Assembly: GCA_023407575.1 (NCBI GenBank)
Contig: JAEYLX010000067.1
Span: forward strand, 1-64,000
Length of the DNA: 64,000 nt
Reading direction: 5' to 3'
Source: Bacillota bacterium
GTDB lineage: Bacteria > Bacillota > Clostridia > Lachnospirales > Lachnospiraceae
Shown here: one piece after another, positions 8,661 through 17,765 of the stretch
How positions within the stretch are numbered: position 1 is the first letter of the stretch
How the letters are laid out: the number at the start of each line of letters is the position of its first letter
Notes under the pieces: model-generated
Databases searched by the model: none
What the model was told of the DNA's origin: nothing
The model's input: only the letters and a program-made list of their open reading frames with translations
Position numbers and translations under genes: made by a program

Positions 8661-8995
8661 AAGATCCTCTTTCTTTCACGGAGATAAAAACAGGTAACAG
8701 GGTAACCAGTATACGAAGTACCAATGGCATTTATTAACTATTTTATATTACAGTAATTGTAATATCAACATAAACATCTATATTATTCCAAATTATATAG
8801 ATAAAAGGTAGTCCCGTACTACATAAGTTCCACCATTTTAACATAAAAATAATGTACCCCTTAGAATTAGGGAGTACATTATTTTTTGCTTAATAAATAC
8901 GATATTTAGTAGAATTATATTTGTTATAGAAAAATGCTTAGGAGTCTTGTTACAAATTATGTATTGATAAAGTAATAAAAAACATTCTGAATTAC
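8661..8995. other. Intergenic stretch
   Basis: No coding region is supported in these 335 bases. They hold the hairpin terminator at 8851-8887; the remainder is AT-rich and shows no motif I could assign. Confidence 0.5.
8851..8887 (-). terminator. Terminator after the Cys-rich peptide gene
   Basis: The arms AATGTACCCC and GGAGTACATT form a stem with an A-rich flank on one side and a T run on the other, so it could stop transcription in either direction. The only gene feeding into it is the minus-strand peptide gene ending at 8996. Confidence 0.7.
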
Positions 8996-9262
8996 TTAAT
9001 GAAGTACCGGATTAGAGCATACTATATGGCCATTAGTACATTTTGTATCCGCGTGGGTACACATGGAATGATTGCCACACACATATCTAGACATAGAGGC
9101 TGTGCAATTCGCTGACAAGTTACACCTTCCTAAATCGGCAACCTTAACCATTTGGCAAGGATTTGCTGCTGCAGTCACAATATTTGATACACCAAAAGCA
9201 CCTGCGACCAATAGTATTGAAGCAAATGCAGTTACAGCAAGTTTCTTAATCTTTTTCTTCAT
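8996..9262 (-). CDS. Secreted Cys-rich small protein
   Basis: An 88-residue precursor: a lysine-rich start (MKKKIKK), a hydrophobic core of about 20 residues and a likely signal peptidase site near VTAAA, leaving a mature part of about 55 residues. The mature part has seven cysteines and four histidines, with spaced pairs such as CNLSANC and CGNHSMCTH. That pattern suggests disulphides or metal binding; an odd cysteine count leaves one free or joining two chains. A bacteriocin, a metal-binding peptide or a spore/cell-surface protein are all possible and none is shown. The gene has its own promoter, a good ribosome site (GGAGAG) and a terminator, so it is transcribed alone. Confidence 0.8.
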   Translation of the reverse strand: MKKKIKKLAVTAFASILLVAGAFGVSNIVTAAANPCQMVKVADLGRCNLSANCTASMSRYVCGNHSMCTHADTKCTNGHIVCSNPVLH

Positions 9263-9299
9263 AATTATCTCTCCTTATTATTTTATTTGTAACAATAAT

Positions 9300-9328
9300 A
9301 TTATACTATTATCAAACCAATCTGTAAA
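9300..9328 (-). promoter_or_regulatory. Promoter of the Cys-rich peptide gene
   Basis: -35 TTTACA (9323-9328), 17-base spacer and -10 TATAAT (9300-9305). The start site would be about 30 bases upstream of the ATG. Confidence 0.7.
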
Positions 9329-9485
9329 TATATGTAAGTTATATTTTTAACAAACTTATAATAAATTTAAATTATATTGGTAATGGTATATTGAAATATA
9401 TTATAAATAAAAGAAGTAACTATATCCGAAAAACTAATCAAAGCAATAAAAAACAGATAGTTTAAATCGTATGTAAAAACTATAT

Positions 9486-10754
9486 TTACCCTATACTATC
9501 CACTCTTTCTTTACGGTAAAATATTGCCGTCCCTAAGATACCTAGCATTAATAGTGTAATGCTTAAGACAAACGGCAGTACTCTTGAAATATCACTAAGT
9601 AATCCGGCAATGTAGCCAAAGGGCACACTTACCAGCATAACTACTGTCTGTAGTAACGCCATAATTCCCGAGCGTTCTTCTGGATTAACGTGTATAGCAA
9701 CCAGCGACTCTCTAAGCGTACTTAGTACTGCAAACCCCAATGCTTCTAGTAATAGTGAAACTAATAGAATCACGTACCCCCATACTCCTGTGTTTGATAT
9801 TGATATCAACAAAATACAGCTGACAATGGTACATAAAAAGCCTCCATATAACGGCCATTTCAGCTTAGATTGCTTAATCCGGGATATAACCGTAAAGAAA
9901 AGCAGGATGGAGAGAATACTTTTCACCATAGGAAATATAGGTAACAACGTATCCGGCACACCAATTCTCCTGGAAGCTATAATTTGCCAAAAGGTCAATC
10001 CTATCATACCTACAATCTCAACAAGAACACTAATTACAATAGCAAATTTTGTCCCGCGTGAAGCAAGAATCATATGGATGGCTCCTTTGTAACCACCGAG
10101 CATCTCTTTCCAGGACCTTCCCTTTGCTGCTTCACATCTGACCTTACCAATCGCTGTCTCTGTGGATAACTTATACAATAGGAATAATTTAACGGTCATA
10201 ATTATAAAAGCATTGATATATAGTATACGAATAGCCGGCATTAGAGTCAGCTTTGCAACCAAAATGGATGATATCGGTGCAAAAATTGCAGAGAGATTCC
10301 CACAAATGATTACCCAGGAGTAAATATGAGTTATTTTATCCCTTGGTGCATCTTCTACCAGCAGGCAGTCCCAGGATACTGTGGTTACTTTCATAGTACC
10401 GTTCAGTAGCGCTGCGACGATAAAAAACCAGAACCCCTGACTGAACGCCCAGATTAGACAGGGAAGACTCCATGCCAGGAAATCAAATACCATAGTACTC
10501 AATCTTCGTCCCATCTTATCGATAATAATGCCGGATAAGAATGCAAAAATCATTTGAGAAAACATATAAATTGAAGTTACCAATCCAACTTGTATGTCGT
10601 TCATACCAAAGGCTAGCATGTACACCGTAGCATATGGAAGACATAAATTCATTGATAACCCCCACATGGGTTCCGTATAGACACATGCCCGGGGATTACC
10701 ACGCAGCTCGACTAAAGTTCGAAGTAATTGGTGTTTTAGTAAAATATTTTTCAT
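9486..10754 (-). CDS. MFS transporter
   Basis: A 422-residue major facilitator superfamily permease with twelve hydrophobic segments. The family signature between TM2 and TM3 reads GIIIDKMGRRLS (G-x3-D-x2-GRR). Members exchange small molecules with protons; substrate cannot be predicted, and an efflux role is only likely. The start at 10754 is supported by GGAGA five bases upstream; a longer in-frame version from 10796 adds 14 hydrophilic residues without a ribosome site. Flanked by terminators on the upstream side, so it is probably its own unit. Confidence 0.85.
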   Translation of the reverse strand: MKNILLKHQLLRTLVELRGNPRACVYTEPMWGLSMNLCLPYATVYMLAFGMNDIQVGLVTSIYMFSQMIFAFLSGIIIDKMGRRLSTMVFDFLAWSLPCLIWAFSQGFWFFIVAALLNGTMKVTTVSWDCLLVEDAPRDKITHIYSWVIICGNLSAIFAPISSILVAKLTLMPAIRILYINAFIIMTVKLFLLYKLSTETAIGKVRCEAAKGRSWKEMLGGYKGAIHMILASRGTKFAIVISVLVEIVGMIGLTFWQIIASRRIGVPDTLLPIFPMVKSILSILLFFTVISRIKQSKLKWPLYGGFLCTIVSCILLISISNTGVWGYVILLVSLLLEALGFAVLSTLRESLVAIHVNPEERSGIMALLQTVVMLVSVPFGYIAGLLSDISRVLPFVLSITLLMLGILGTAIFYRKERVDSIG

Positions 10755-11160
10755 GGTGTCTCCAATCTCAGTATACTTATTATGTAATGTAATCACAGCA
10801 AAAAAATGATTATGATATGCCCATTCATTATACTATTGCACTCACCATATTTCAACGGAATCTCCTATTTCTTTATGTAAATTCATAATATGATTATGCA
10901 AAAAGGGAATATCCGAAATAAAAAAATAGCAGTAGAATCTGCTTTTTAGAGTAGATCCTACTGCTTTATAAATTTTGTATGTCAGAATATTTTTATTTTA
11001 ACATTGGAACAACATAAAAGTTAGCTTTCCATAAAAGATAATCGACTTGTTCCAATAATTTAATCATCGTCCAGGGCACATAAAGTTCCATTAGTCTAAT
11101 GACGTTCGTAATAATCTCTTAAAGTAGGTTTTAAGCCTAGTTATATCTAAATCTCCACCT
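10755..11160. other. Intergenic stretch
   Basis: About 400 bases without a supported gene. They hold the hairpin terminator at 10922-10965 and presumably the MFS promoter. I see nothing else I can name. Confidence 0.5.
10922..10965 (-). terminator. Terminator upstream of the MFS gene
   Basis: AGCAGTAGGATCT pairs with AGATTCTACTGCT on the minus strand and is followed by a T run (the plus strand shows seven As before 10928). It would stop transcripts from the gene ending at 11161. Confidence 0.75.
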
Positions 11161-11811
11161 TCAAGTATAGGAATCAATATTTACCTTTACATAATTTAAT
11201 ATAAATTCCTCGAGATATTCAAGATTCTTTAAAAAGAAATCCTTTATTTCAGAATCATCACCTGAATAGGTGGACCAAAGATAATGTAGTCGAAATGATA
11301 TTTTATACTCCCCTAAATTGTGCAATGTATCTTCCATTTTGTCGATATAATTTTTATCACAATTGGCAAACAACATCCATTTATCACTATCACTCTCTTC
11401 TATCCATAATATAAGTAATCTCATTTGAATTAAAGGATGATATACCTTTGGTACATTGCCCAAATCAATTTTAAATATATCTGTAAATAATAACTGCTTT
11501 CTATTTTGAAATATTAGTCTTATATATAAATCAAGGAACTCACATACTTTATCAAAGGTTAAATCCTCCACATTAATGTCTTTTTTTATTTTCTTATCAT
11601 ATAAAAACACATTTTGTGCTTTTGAAAAACTAAATACAAATAAGACAATAAATATGCTGCTTATTAATAATAAGAGCATCATTGCAATTATGCTAAACAG
11701 TTTATCAATATAGGTAACCTCTCTATATAATCCCCACCATAAAAACAAAATAGCTCCAGCAAATAATGATAATCCGATGGTCAAAATATGCCATTTGGTA
11801 ATTTTTCTCAT
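11161..11811 (-). CDS. Unknown two-TM membrane protein
   Basis: A 216-residue protein with two N-terminal transmembrane segments (about 8-27 and 37-62) and a soluble, mostly helical cytoplasmic part of about 150 residues rich in Leu, Asp and aromatic residues. I do not recognise the family. It follows the nucleotidyltransferase gene by 21 bp on the same strand, so the two may be co-transcribed. Low-GC codon use resembles the neighbours. Confidence 0.7.
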   Translation of the reverse strand: MRKITKWHILTIGLSLFAGAILFLWWGLYREVTYIDKLFSIIAMMLLLLISSIFIVLFVFSFSKAQNVFLYDKKIKKDINVEDLTFDKVCEFLDLYIRLIFQNRKQLLFTDIFKIDLGNVPKVYHPLIQMRLLILWIEESDSDKWMLFANCDKNYIDKMEDTLHNLGEYKISFRLHYLWSTYSGDDSEIKDFFLKNLEYLEEFILNYVKVNIDSYT

Positions 11812-11832
11812 AATTCCCTGCTTCGTTTATTC

Positions 11833-12480
11833 TTATAGTAACCATTTATGTCCATCTGGATACATTATTTTCAAGGAATTATTTAACCAATCTTTTTGTT
11901 CCTCATTCATTCTACAAAAAGCTAAATCAAAATCCTGCTGATATCCCTCCCGTTCGGTGTCCGTGGATTTATAAAGTAATAGTAATTCAGGTGCTAGATA
12001 AGGGATATCATTATTATGTAAAATCGCTTTACTTAACTTTCTCTTCACCTCTGTATTGCGAGCATATAGGAAATCAGTTTCATCCTTATTATTAAAAAGG
12101 ATCTCCACAAAATTTAACTTTGTTTGTCCAATATGAAAAAATTCAATAGAATTGATCTCTGTTTCATCTGTAGGTGTTATTTTGACCAGCTCACAATCGT
12201 TTGTTACACAAAATATATTTCGTTTCTTATACTCTTGTACATTTATATCTGTAATATGGTGAGCCAATCCTCCACCTAACATTTCATATACCTTATAACC
12301 CATTGATTGCATATATAAAATTATAGAATTACGGTCCTTCCAATATGCCAGAATATCAATATCTCCATGTTTTCTTGATTCATATCCAAGAAACAAATCA
12401 ATTGCAAATCCCCCACAGATTGCATATTCAAAGTTCTGACCTTTTAACAATTTAACAGCTTTCTCTAATAATGTATTCAT
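11833..12480 (-). CDS. Antibiotic-type nucleotidyltransferase-like protein
   Basis: A 215-residue protein with the polymerase-beta-like nucleotidyltransferase signature: GGFAIDLFLGYESRKHGDIDI (about residues 22-42, shown here as GGFAIDLFLG then HGDIDI), giving the metal-binding Asp pair. The layout resembles the ANT(2'')/LnuA group, which adenylylates aminoglycosides or lincosamides. Resistance is only one possibility; many genomic members have unknown targets. Later conserved Asp/Glu are present in the C-terminal half (FDLAFCRM). It sits 30 bp downstream of a GNAT gene on the same strand in an accessory gene run. Confidence 0.7.
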   Translation of the reverse strand: MNTLLEKAVKLLKGQNFEYAICGGFAIDLFLGYESRKHGDIDILAYWKDRNSIILYMQSMGYKVYEMLGGGLAHHITDINVQEYKKRNIFCVTNDCELVKITPTDETEINSIEFFHIGQTKLNFVEILFNNKDETDFLYARNTEVKRKLSKAILHNNDIPYLAPELLLLYKSTDTEREGYQQDFDLAFCRMNEEQKDWLNNSLKIMYPDGHKWLL

Positions 12481-12510
12481 TACTTATCCTCAACTATTAG
12501 TATTGTTTTT

Positions 12511-12972
12511 CTATGCACTTATGGATTTTTTCATTAAATGATAACATAGATAATGTCCTTTTTCAGTTTTAACCTTATGATATTCAATTGGTACATATCC
12601 TCTTTTAAGATACATGTCAAACGCAGGTAATGAGGCATCTAGTATTATTTCAGAGTAGTCCTGAAATATGATTTTTTCCAGCTCTTCCATTATAATTGTT
12701 CCGTATCCCAATCTCTGATATTGTGGCAGTACAAAAAGTCTATTAATTTCATTTCCAGCTATACTTCCAGTTCCTATAATTTTATCATCATCCTTAATTA
12801 AATACACAGATTTATCAGAAATTGCTTTTTTAATTGCTTCATTAGAATGATGGTTAAGGAAAAATTCAACTGCACCTTCGGGATAATACTTTGTATAAAT
12901 CGTTTCAATTGTATTTCTTACAATATGATTTACTGTAGCCAAATCTTTCATTGTTGCCTTTACTAGTATCAT
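12511..12972 (-). CDS. GNAT acetyltransferase
   Basis: A 153-residue GCN5-related N-acetyltransferase. The acetyl-CoA binding motif is INRLFVLPQYQRLGYGTIIM (R/Q-x-x-G-x-G type, near residues 75-95); the last strand GYVPIEYHKV is the usual C-terminal motif. The acceptor is unknown. The start at 12972 (MILVKATMKD) matches the domain beginning and has GGGG about six bases upstream; an ORF extension to 13062 would overlap the upstream gene by 47 bp and adds an unrelated leader. Confidence 0.85.
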   Translation of the reverse strand: MILVKATMKDLATVNHIVRNTIETIYTKYYPEGAVEFFLNHHSNEAIKKAISDKSVYLIKDDDKIIGTGSIAGNEINRLFVLPQYQRLGYGTIIMEELEKIIFQDYSEIILDASLPAFDMYLKRGYVPIEYHKVKTEKGHYLCYHLMKKSISA

Positions 12973-13015
12973 AGTTACCCCAACCCTTTTATTCTTAAAA
13001 TCAATTATTACTAAT

Positions 13016-13492
13016 TCAATTATTACTTTGCTGCTCATTAACACAATCAATTGCCAATACAACGGCTAGTGCATAAATCTCATCTTGTGGGGATGCGATA
13101 TCAAGCCCGTAGCTGTCGCCCCAGGTAAACCATTCCTTCTGAATAGATACCACAGTTCTTCCCGCTTGATTTATCTGATATCGATGGTCCCAAAAATCAC
13201 CCTCCACACTCCAATTAAGACCTTCAATTGAATAACGTGGTTTAAAGAATGTAAACTCTTTTTTAATCTCAGCAACAAGTCCTCCATTTACGAAAACCTC
13301 ATATCTTGGCATGAAGCTCCATAGTTTTTGTTGAATGAAAGCTTCCTCCTTGCCAAATGCATTTAGTACGTGCAGCTTTTTGCCCCAGGAAAATAGCTCT
13401 CCTTCAACGAAATACCGATCAAGCCCACTTTCATCCTTTACAGTAAAACGATCTTTCCAGGAAAACACCTTCTGTTTTATGTATAGTTTCAT
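13016..13492 (-). CDS. LURP-one/YxjI family protein
   Basis: A 158-residue member of the LURP-one-related (tubby-like, YxjI) family. The repeating pattern of beta strands, MKLYIKQKVFSWKDRFTV, YFVEGELFSWGKKLHV and KEFTFFKPRYSIEGLNW, ending in IQKEWFTWGDSYGLDI, matches the 12-stranded barrel with a central helix. The bacterial role is not established. The gene is monocistronic or the head of a short run; 43 bp separate it from the GNAT start. Confidence 0.88.
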   Translation of the reverse strand: MKLYIKQKVFSWKDRFTVKDESGLDRYFVEGELFSWGKKLHVLNAFGKEEAFIQQKLWSFMPRYEVFVNGGLVAEIKKEFTFFKPRYSIEGLNWSVEGDFWDHRYQINQAGRTVVSIQKEWFTWGDSYGLDIASPQDEIYALAVVLAIDCVNEQQSNN

Positions 13493-13645
13493 AACTTCAT
13501 TCCCCCTATCTAACTATTTAATCTAGATAATTAACTAGCATTCAATGATATAAATATCATATCATATAGACATCATATCACATAAATCTTCCTTGTTTTC
13601 TATAACACTATAGTTCCATTGTATATTATGTTATTTAACAAAACA

Positions 13646-14428
13646 TTAAGGTTTTCTAGCCAGTTGCAAAGAAATTGTGTCATAAAGAGTTATTACATTT
13701 CCCAATTCTTCAATTGCTCTCTGAATTTCAGCAAAAAATTTTAATCTTGTTTGCTCTTCAATGGCAATATGATCAGAATAAGTACCTAAAAGTGAAACAT
13801 ATTCTTCTGCATTAAAGGTTCTTGTTCTATGATATAGTTTATAATTAATATCGATAAATCCATATTTTTTTGCAATATCAGCACGGTTTTTTGCTGCTTC
13901 TTCACTGTATTCAAGGTCACTTAATGTCCCTGGTAGGTATTTCGCATATATTTTTTGTAATGCAATATGGATTTCTTCTCTACCCTTATCCTTAAAGGGG
14001 TGATTGGCAAACCTAGCGAAAACTCCACCTGATTTTAACATTTTAAATACCTTAGTATAGCCAATTTCTTCGGGAATCCAATGAAATGCTCTAGCTGAAT
14101 AAATTAAATCATAGGTATTTTCTATGCACACAAAATCTTGAAAAGGTATATTTACAACGGAAAAGGTCTGATAATCTCTAAATTTTTGCCTTGTAAATTC
14201 AGCTAACTTATCACCGATCTCTACCGCTTTTAAAGTACATCCCGTTTTAAGTATTGGCTCAGTTGCTTGACCTGTACCAATTCCTATTTCAAGAACATTG
14301 CTTAATTGATTTATTTCCTTGTACAAAAAAATGTCCTGATACAATTCGGGAACATAAGTGGGATTCCATTTATCGTATTCGCTTGCAATAGTGTTAAAAG
14401 TCCATTCTAACCCATTCGTTATTGGCAT
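13646..14428 (-). CDS. Class I SAM-dependent methyltransferase
   Basis: A 260-residue methyltransferase. SAM-binding motif I is VLEIGIGTGQATEPIL; the post-motif acidic residue is in LKAVEIGDKL, and motif II is YDLIYSARAFHWI, which resembles the ubiE/trans-aconitate type. Substrate unknown. The start at 14428 is chosen because AGGA lies eight bases upstream; it overlaps the end of the DUF4085 gene by 35 bp, which suggests translational coupling. Confidence 0.85.
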   Translation of the reverse strand: MPITNGLEWTFNTIASEYDKWNPTYVPELYQDIFLYKEINQLSNVLEIGIGTGQATEPILKTGCTLKAVEIGDKLAEFTRQKFRDYQTFSVVNIPFQDFVCIENTYDLIYSARAFHWIPEEIGYTKVFKMLKSGGVFARFANHPFKDKGREEIHIALQKIYAKYLPGTLSDLEYSEEAAKNRADIAKKYGFIDINYKLYHRTRTFNAEEYVSLLGTYSDHIAIEEQTRLKFFAEIQRAIEELGNVITLYDTISLQLARKP

Positions 14429-15329
14429 TGTTTGTATCCTCGCCTTTCTGATTTCTACCAAAGAAGTCTACATCCTCGGCTGCTATAGTAATGTAACTAG
14501 ATTTGACATCATTTTGGACCAATACATGAAATTCAAAGCCCTCTTTAACAAGATATATCTCATTATAAACCCATCTTGAACCTTTCGATTCCTCCAGTTC
14601 GAGAATAGTAGCATTGTGAAACACTACTTTATTAATGTTAGAATGACTGCCCTCACAACCAAGCTCCATTACCACATCCTTCCCTTGCTGCTCAAGTGTT
14701 TTAATTTCGCGGTCATGAAATCCATAATTTAACTTAATCTTATCTGGTATAAAATTCTCAATACTATTATAATATTTCTGATAGGTATCACTTATATTAC
14801 AGCATTCTTCTTCTTTTTTCGCGCAGAACTCACTGATTCTGCTATATATACTCTTAGAGGCTTCCTCTAAAGCTAAAACCCTGATATCAGCGACGTCATT
14901 AAGAATATCCTTCGGCAAATGCTCACTGAAACGTGTAATAATACTGTCAATTCGCTCCTTAAATTCCCGGCTATTATGTCTCTCATCATAGATAAATGGC
15001 ACAAATTTGTCTCTAGCTTCTTGTTCCAGACGTAGTATTTCTTGCTGTGTTTTATAAAATTCCTCTTCTGGTAAAGAGGTTTTGGCATCAATAAATTCTC
15101 CTTCCGGGCTTACGAAACTGAAATTTAGGAAAGCATCCCTTGGAAATACATCATCTATAGTAAGTTCCGACATTTCCTTACATATTTTTAAATGTTCCAT
15201 AAGCTTTTTATTATAGAGACATTGATAATAATCCTCTGAGAAGTATTCTGCTTCGGGAGTTACTTTCAATAACATATTCAACTGTGAATCCATTCCCATT
15301 ACTATCCATTCCTTTGTAAAATACTTCAA
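14394..15329 (-). CDS. DUF4085 family protein
   Basis: A 311-residue protein starting MKYFTKEWIVMGMDS, the family's hallmark N-terminus. It is predicted to be soluble, helical and charged, with a C-terminal beta-rich part (EIYLVKEGFEFHVLVQND) that resembles small globular domains of immunity-like or unknown families. DUF4085 proteins have no established function. It overlaps the downstream methyltransferase gene. Confidence 0.75.
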   Translation of the reverse strand: MKYFTKEWIVMGMDSQLNMLLKVTPEAEYFSEDYYQCLYNKKLMEHLKICKEMSELTIDDVFPRDAFLNFSFVSPEGEFIDAKTSLPEEEFYKTQQEILRLEQEARDKFVPFIYDERHNSREFKERIDSIITRFSEHLPKDILNDVADIRVLALEEASKSIYSRISEFCAKKEEECCNISDTYQKYYNSIENFIPDKIKLNYGFHDREIKTLEQQGKDVVMELGCEGSHSNINKVVFHNATILELEESKGSRWVYNEIYLVKEGFEFHVLVQNDVKSSYITIAAEDVDFFGRNQKGEDTNNANNEWVRMDF

Positions 15330-15658
15330 AGCTCTACCCCCTTATACTAATTCTAAGAGTTATTGGCAGCGATTACTATATACCAATCTTTTATCACGGA
15401 TTTCAGGAGTCATTTCACTCAATTAACCCCTCTTCCTTGGAACTATGGATAGATTGGTTTATAGATTCTTCCAGTTCTTTTTCAACAGAATAATAAACTG
15501 CATGCTTCAACCATTTGATAAAATCTTTCCAACTAATCAACCTCCATTGTTCCTACCATTTATTTTGCTTGGGCTTACTTATATTCCATTTTATATGACA
15601 ATGTTTGTAACATCAACACAATTATCTATTTTTTACCAAATGTCTATAGTTTTAATAC
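15330..15658. other. Intergenic stretch without supported gene
   Basis: About 330 bases between two minus-strand genes. A plus-strand reading frame of 88 codons is open (15445-15711) but overlaps the end of the MFS gene, has no ribosome site and has no recognisable protein features, so it is not called. No convincing hairpin or repeat was seen. Confidence 0.5.
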
Positions 15659-16894
15659 TTATATCTTTACCTTCGCACCACTTTTCAAAACTGGAATTGC
15701 TGCAGCTATAAGTAGCATACCCATAAAAGCTGGAGCAGAATGACCAAGTGACACATAGATTTGACCTCCAAGTATTGGCCCAATTATTCTGGCTAAAGCC
15801 TGTATCGATTGACTGCCTCCTTGTATCCTTCCTTGTTCACTGGATTCGGCCGACTTTGAGAGCATGCCATTGAAGGATGGTCCAAAGATTGAATCACCAA
15901 ACCCAAAGATAAACATTCCTATGATAAGAAATGGATAGTAAGAAAATAAAGCCGAAGCTGCAATCAAACTGTATCCCATAATTTCTGAAACCATTCCAAC
16001 AACCGTTATCTGTGCATCTCTAAGTCTTAGCAAAAGCTTTGGCATGATGAAACCTTGTGAAATGATATCTTGGATGCCCATAATCGAAAATATTAGTCCA
16101 ATAATTGCAGGTGTTAAATGAAAGGTATCTATTGTAAATTGTGAAAATACTGCCTGTAAAGATCCGTTGGGTAACCAAATTAAAAACGCTGTGATAAGTA
16201 GTCTCTTCAAGTTTTTCATAGATAGAATATTTACCAGCTGTGTGAACGGATTGAGTCTTACAATGGTAATCTTTGTTAATCTATTGCTCTTTTTTAGGCT
16301 CTCAGGCATAAAAAAGAAACCAAAAATTACATTCAATAAAGTTATACTTGCACCGAAATACATTGGTGCTGAATAACCAAACTTGGCAATCACCCCTCCT
16401 AGGGTTGGGCCAAGTGCCGAACCAACCCCTGCTACCGCACTTATCCAACCAAAGTATTTGGTGCGCTGCTCTCTAGGAGTGATATCTGCAAAATATGCAA
16501 AGATGGTACTTATACTTCCTCCTGTGATACCTTCTATAATTCGCCCAGCAAAAAGTACCCATAATGCGCCACCTATACCAAAAACTATGTACCCTATTAC
16601 TGACCCCAAAAGGCATATTAGTAATAATGGTCGTCGACCAAATCTGTCGCTCAAGGCTCCAAGTCCGGGAGCTGCAAAGAATACACAAACCGCATAGGTA
16701 GATGTAAGTAGTGTAACAACAATTGCTTGATGTTCCGGATTAGATACATATGGTTGTACTAAGAACGGTACAACTGGTGCTATGATACTGAAGCCTATAC
16801 CGCAAAGAAACACGGACATAAGACCAAAGATAAAAGCTTTTTTATCTAAACCTTGTTCTGTATTCTGTTTATTGTGTAAATTCAACCTAGACAT
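15659..16894 (-). CDS. MFS drug efflux transporter, MarR-linked
   Basis: A 411-residue major facilitator of the 12-TM drug:H+ antiporter type. The signature motif between TM2 and TM3 is GALSDRFGRRPLL, and motif C in TM5 appears as GVGSALGPTLGGVI, which marks antiporters. It resembles TetA/Bmr-type pumps; the drug is not predictable. The start at 16894 has GGAGG six bases upstream. It lies downstream of a marR gene on the same strand with its own promoter between, where a repeated TTGTTTCCTT could be the MarR operator. Confidence 0.88.
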   Translation of the reverse strand: MSRLNLHNKQNTEQGLDKKAFIFGLMSVFLCGIGFSIIAPVVPFLVQPYVSNPEHQAIVVTLLTSTYAVCVFFAAPGLGALSDRFGRRPLLLICLLGSVIGYIVFGIGGALWVLFAGRIIEGITGGSISTIFAYFADITPREQRTKYFGWISAVAGVGSALGPTLGGVIAKFGYSAPMYFGASITLLNVIFGFFFMPESLKKSNRLTKITIVRLNPFTQLVNILSMKNLKRLLITAFLIWLPNGSLQAVFSQFTIDTFHLTPAIIGLIFSIMGIQDIISQGFIMPKLLLRLRDAQITVVGMVSEIMGYSLIAASALFSYYPFLIIGMFIFGFGDSIFGPSFNGMLSKSAESSEQGRIQGGSQSIQALARIIGPILGGQIYVSLGHSAPAFMGMLLIAAAIPVLKSGAKVKI

Positions 16895-16920
16895 TGAATT
16901 CCTCCTTAAAATATTTATCA

Positions 16921-16970
16921 TTGTTTCCTTGGAACCAATACACTGTATCATGTTTTTGTTTCCTTGTCAA
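16921..16970 (-). promoter_or_regulatory. MFS promoter with repeated candidate operator
   Basis: -35 TTGACA (16965-16970), 17-base spacer, -10 TACAGT (16942-16947). The 10-mer TTGTTTCCTT (plus strand) occurs at 16921-16930 and again at 16956-16965, 35 bp apart, the second overlapping the spacer and -35. The first is half of a near-palindrome TTGTTTCCTTGGAACCAA. Repressor binding here is inferred from position. Confidence 0.6.
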
Positions 16971-16985
16971 TAAAATGATAAACAT

Positions 16986-17018
16986 AAAAATACAGCCTTC
17001 TCAATCGAGTTAGGCTGC
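16986..17018 (-). terminator. Terminator between marR and the MFS gene
   Basis: On the minus strand GCAGCCT and AGGCTGT form a stem followed by ATTTTTATG. It lies just after the marR stop, so the pump relies mainly on its own promoter. Confidence 0.65.
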
Positions 17019-17043
17019 ATCTAATTTTTTATATATGAGAAAT

Positions 17044-17517
17044 CTAATCTGATTCAATCTCAATCCCTTGTTTCTTTATTTCTTGGTCCAAATGCTGACT
17101 ATACTTGTCCATGAAGTTAAGCATATTGTCAAATTGCTCCTCAGTTATCTGCTCAAATACGACTTTATCCCTCTCCTGAAACTCTTTATGCAGTTCCTCA
17201 TGGATGTTATAAACTACTTCCCCCTGATCAGTAAGCCTATAATAGATTTCTTTTTTGTTATCCGGCTTCTGGTAACTTTCAATAATACCTTTTGCTATCA
17301 GTTTCTTGGTTATTTTACTCATGGCACTTCTAGTCATATAAAAGGCCCCCGCAAGCTTTGTTACATTGGAATCTGCATTTTGTCCGATGTATTCAATGCA
17401 ATGTACTTCAGAAGACTTGTAATCTTTAAGACTTTCTTCCATCTTAAATTTATTAAGCCAAACCATTTTGTTAAATAAGTCCCTGAACCCCGATATGACC
17501 TGCTCTTCTTTGTCCAT
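17044..17517 (-). CDS. MarR family regulator
   Basis: A 157-residue winged-helix repressor. The DNA-binding region (about residues 50-110) reads NVTKLAGAFYMTRSAMSKITKKL, then KGIIESYQKPDNKKEIYYRLTDQGE for the wing; flanking helices form the dimer. It is directly upstream of an MFS efflux gene, the usual partner for such a repressor, so it likely senses a toxic compound and de-represses the pump. GGGGGG lies a few bases before the ATG. Confidence 0.9.
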   Translation of the reverse strand: MDKEEQVISGFRDLFNKMVWLNKFKMEESLKDYKSSEVHCIEYIGQNADSNVTKLAGAFYMTRSAMSKITKKLIAKGIIESYQKPDNKKEIYYRLTDQGEVVYNIHEELHKEFQERDKVVFEQITEEQFDNMLNFMDKYSQHLDQEIKKQGIEIESD

Positions 17518-17546
17518 TGCTATCCCCCCATTGGTATGTTTACAAT

Positions 17547-17575
17547 ATTATAATAAATGTTTGTTTTCAATTCAA
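17547..17575 (-). promoter_or_regulatory. marR promoter
   Basis: -35 TTGAAT (17570-17575), 17-base spacer, perfect -10 TATAAT (17547-17552). Confidence 0.7.
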
Positions 17576-17765
17576 CACAATTAATAGAATTATTTTTATA
17601 GCGCATATAAAAATAGTAAGTATTCTTGTATAATTAGAGATCAATTTAATAAAAACTTGTATTAAGCCAGTATATTAGTTATAATTACACCGTGGAAAAT
17701 TCTTCCTACGGTGTCTGCTCCACTGTTGAAAGATTTTTTGATATTATACTTTTGGAGGATACTAC

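Noticed and set aside
15445..15711. 88-codon plus-strand open frame rich in hydrophobic residues
   Set aside because: Overlaps the MFS gene end, no ribosome site, and hydrophobicity follows from the antisense AT-rich composition.
17686..17713. ACACCGT/ACGGTGT hairpin as terminator before the GNAT gene
   Set aside because: No T run follows; a leader hairpin is possible, but nothing more supports it.
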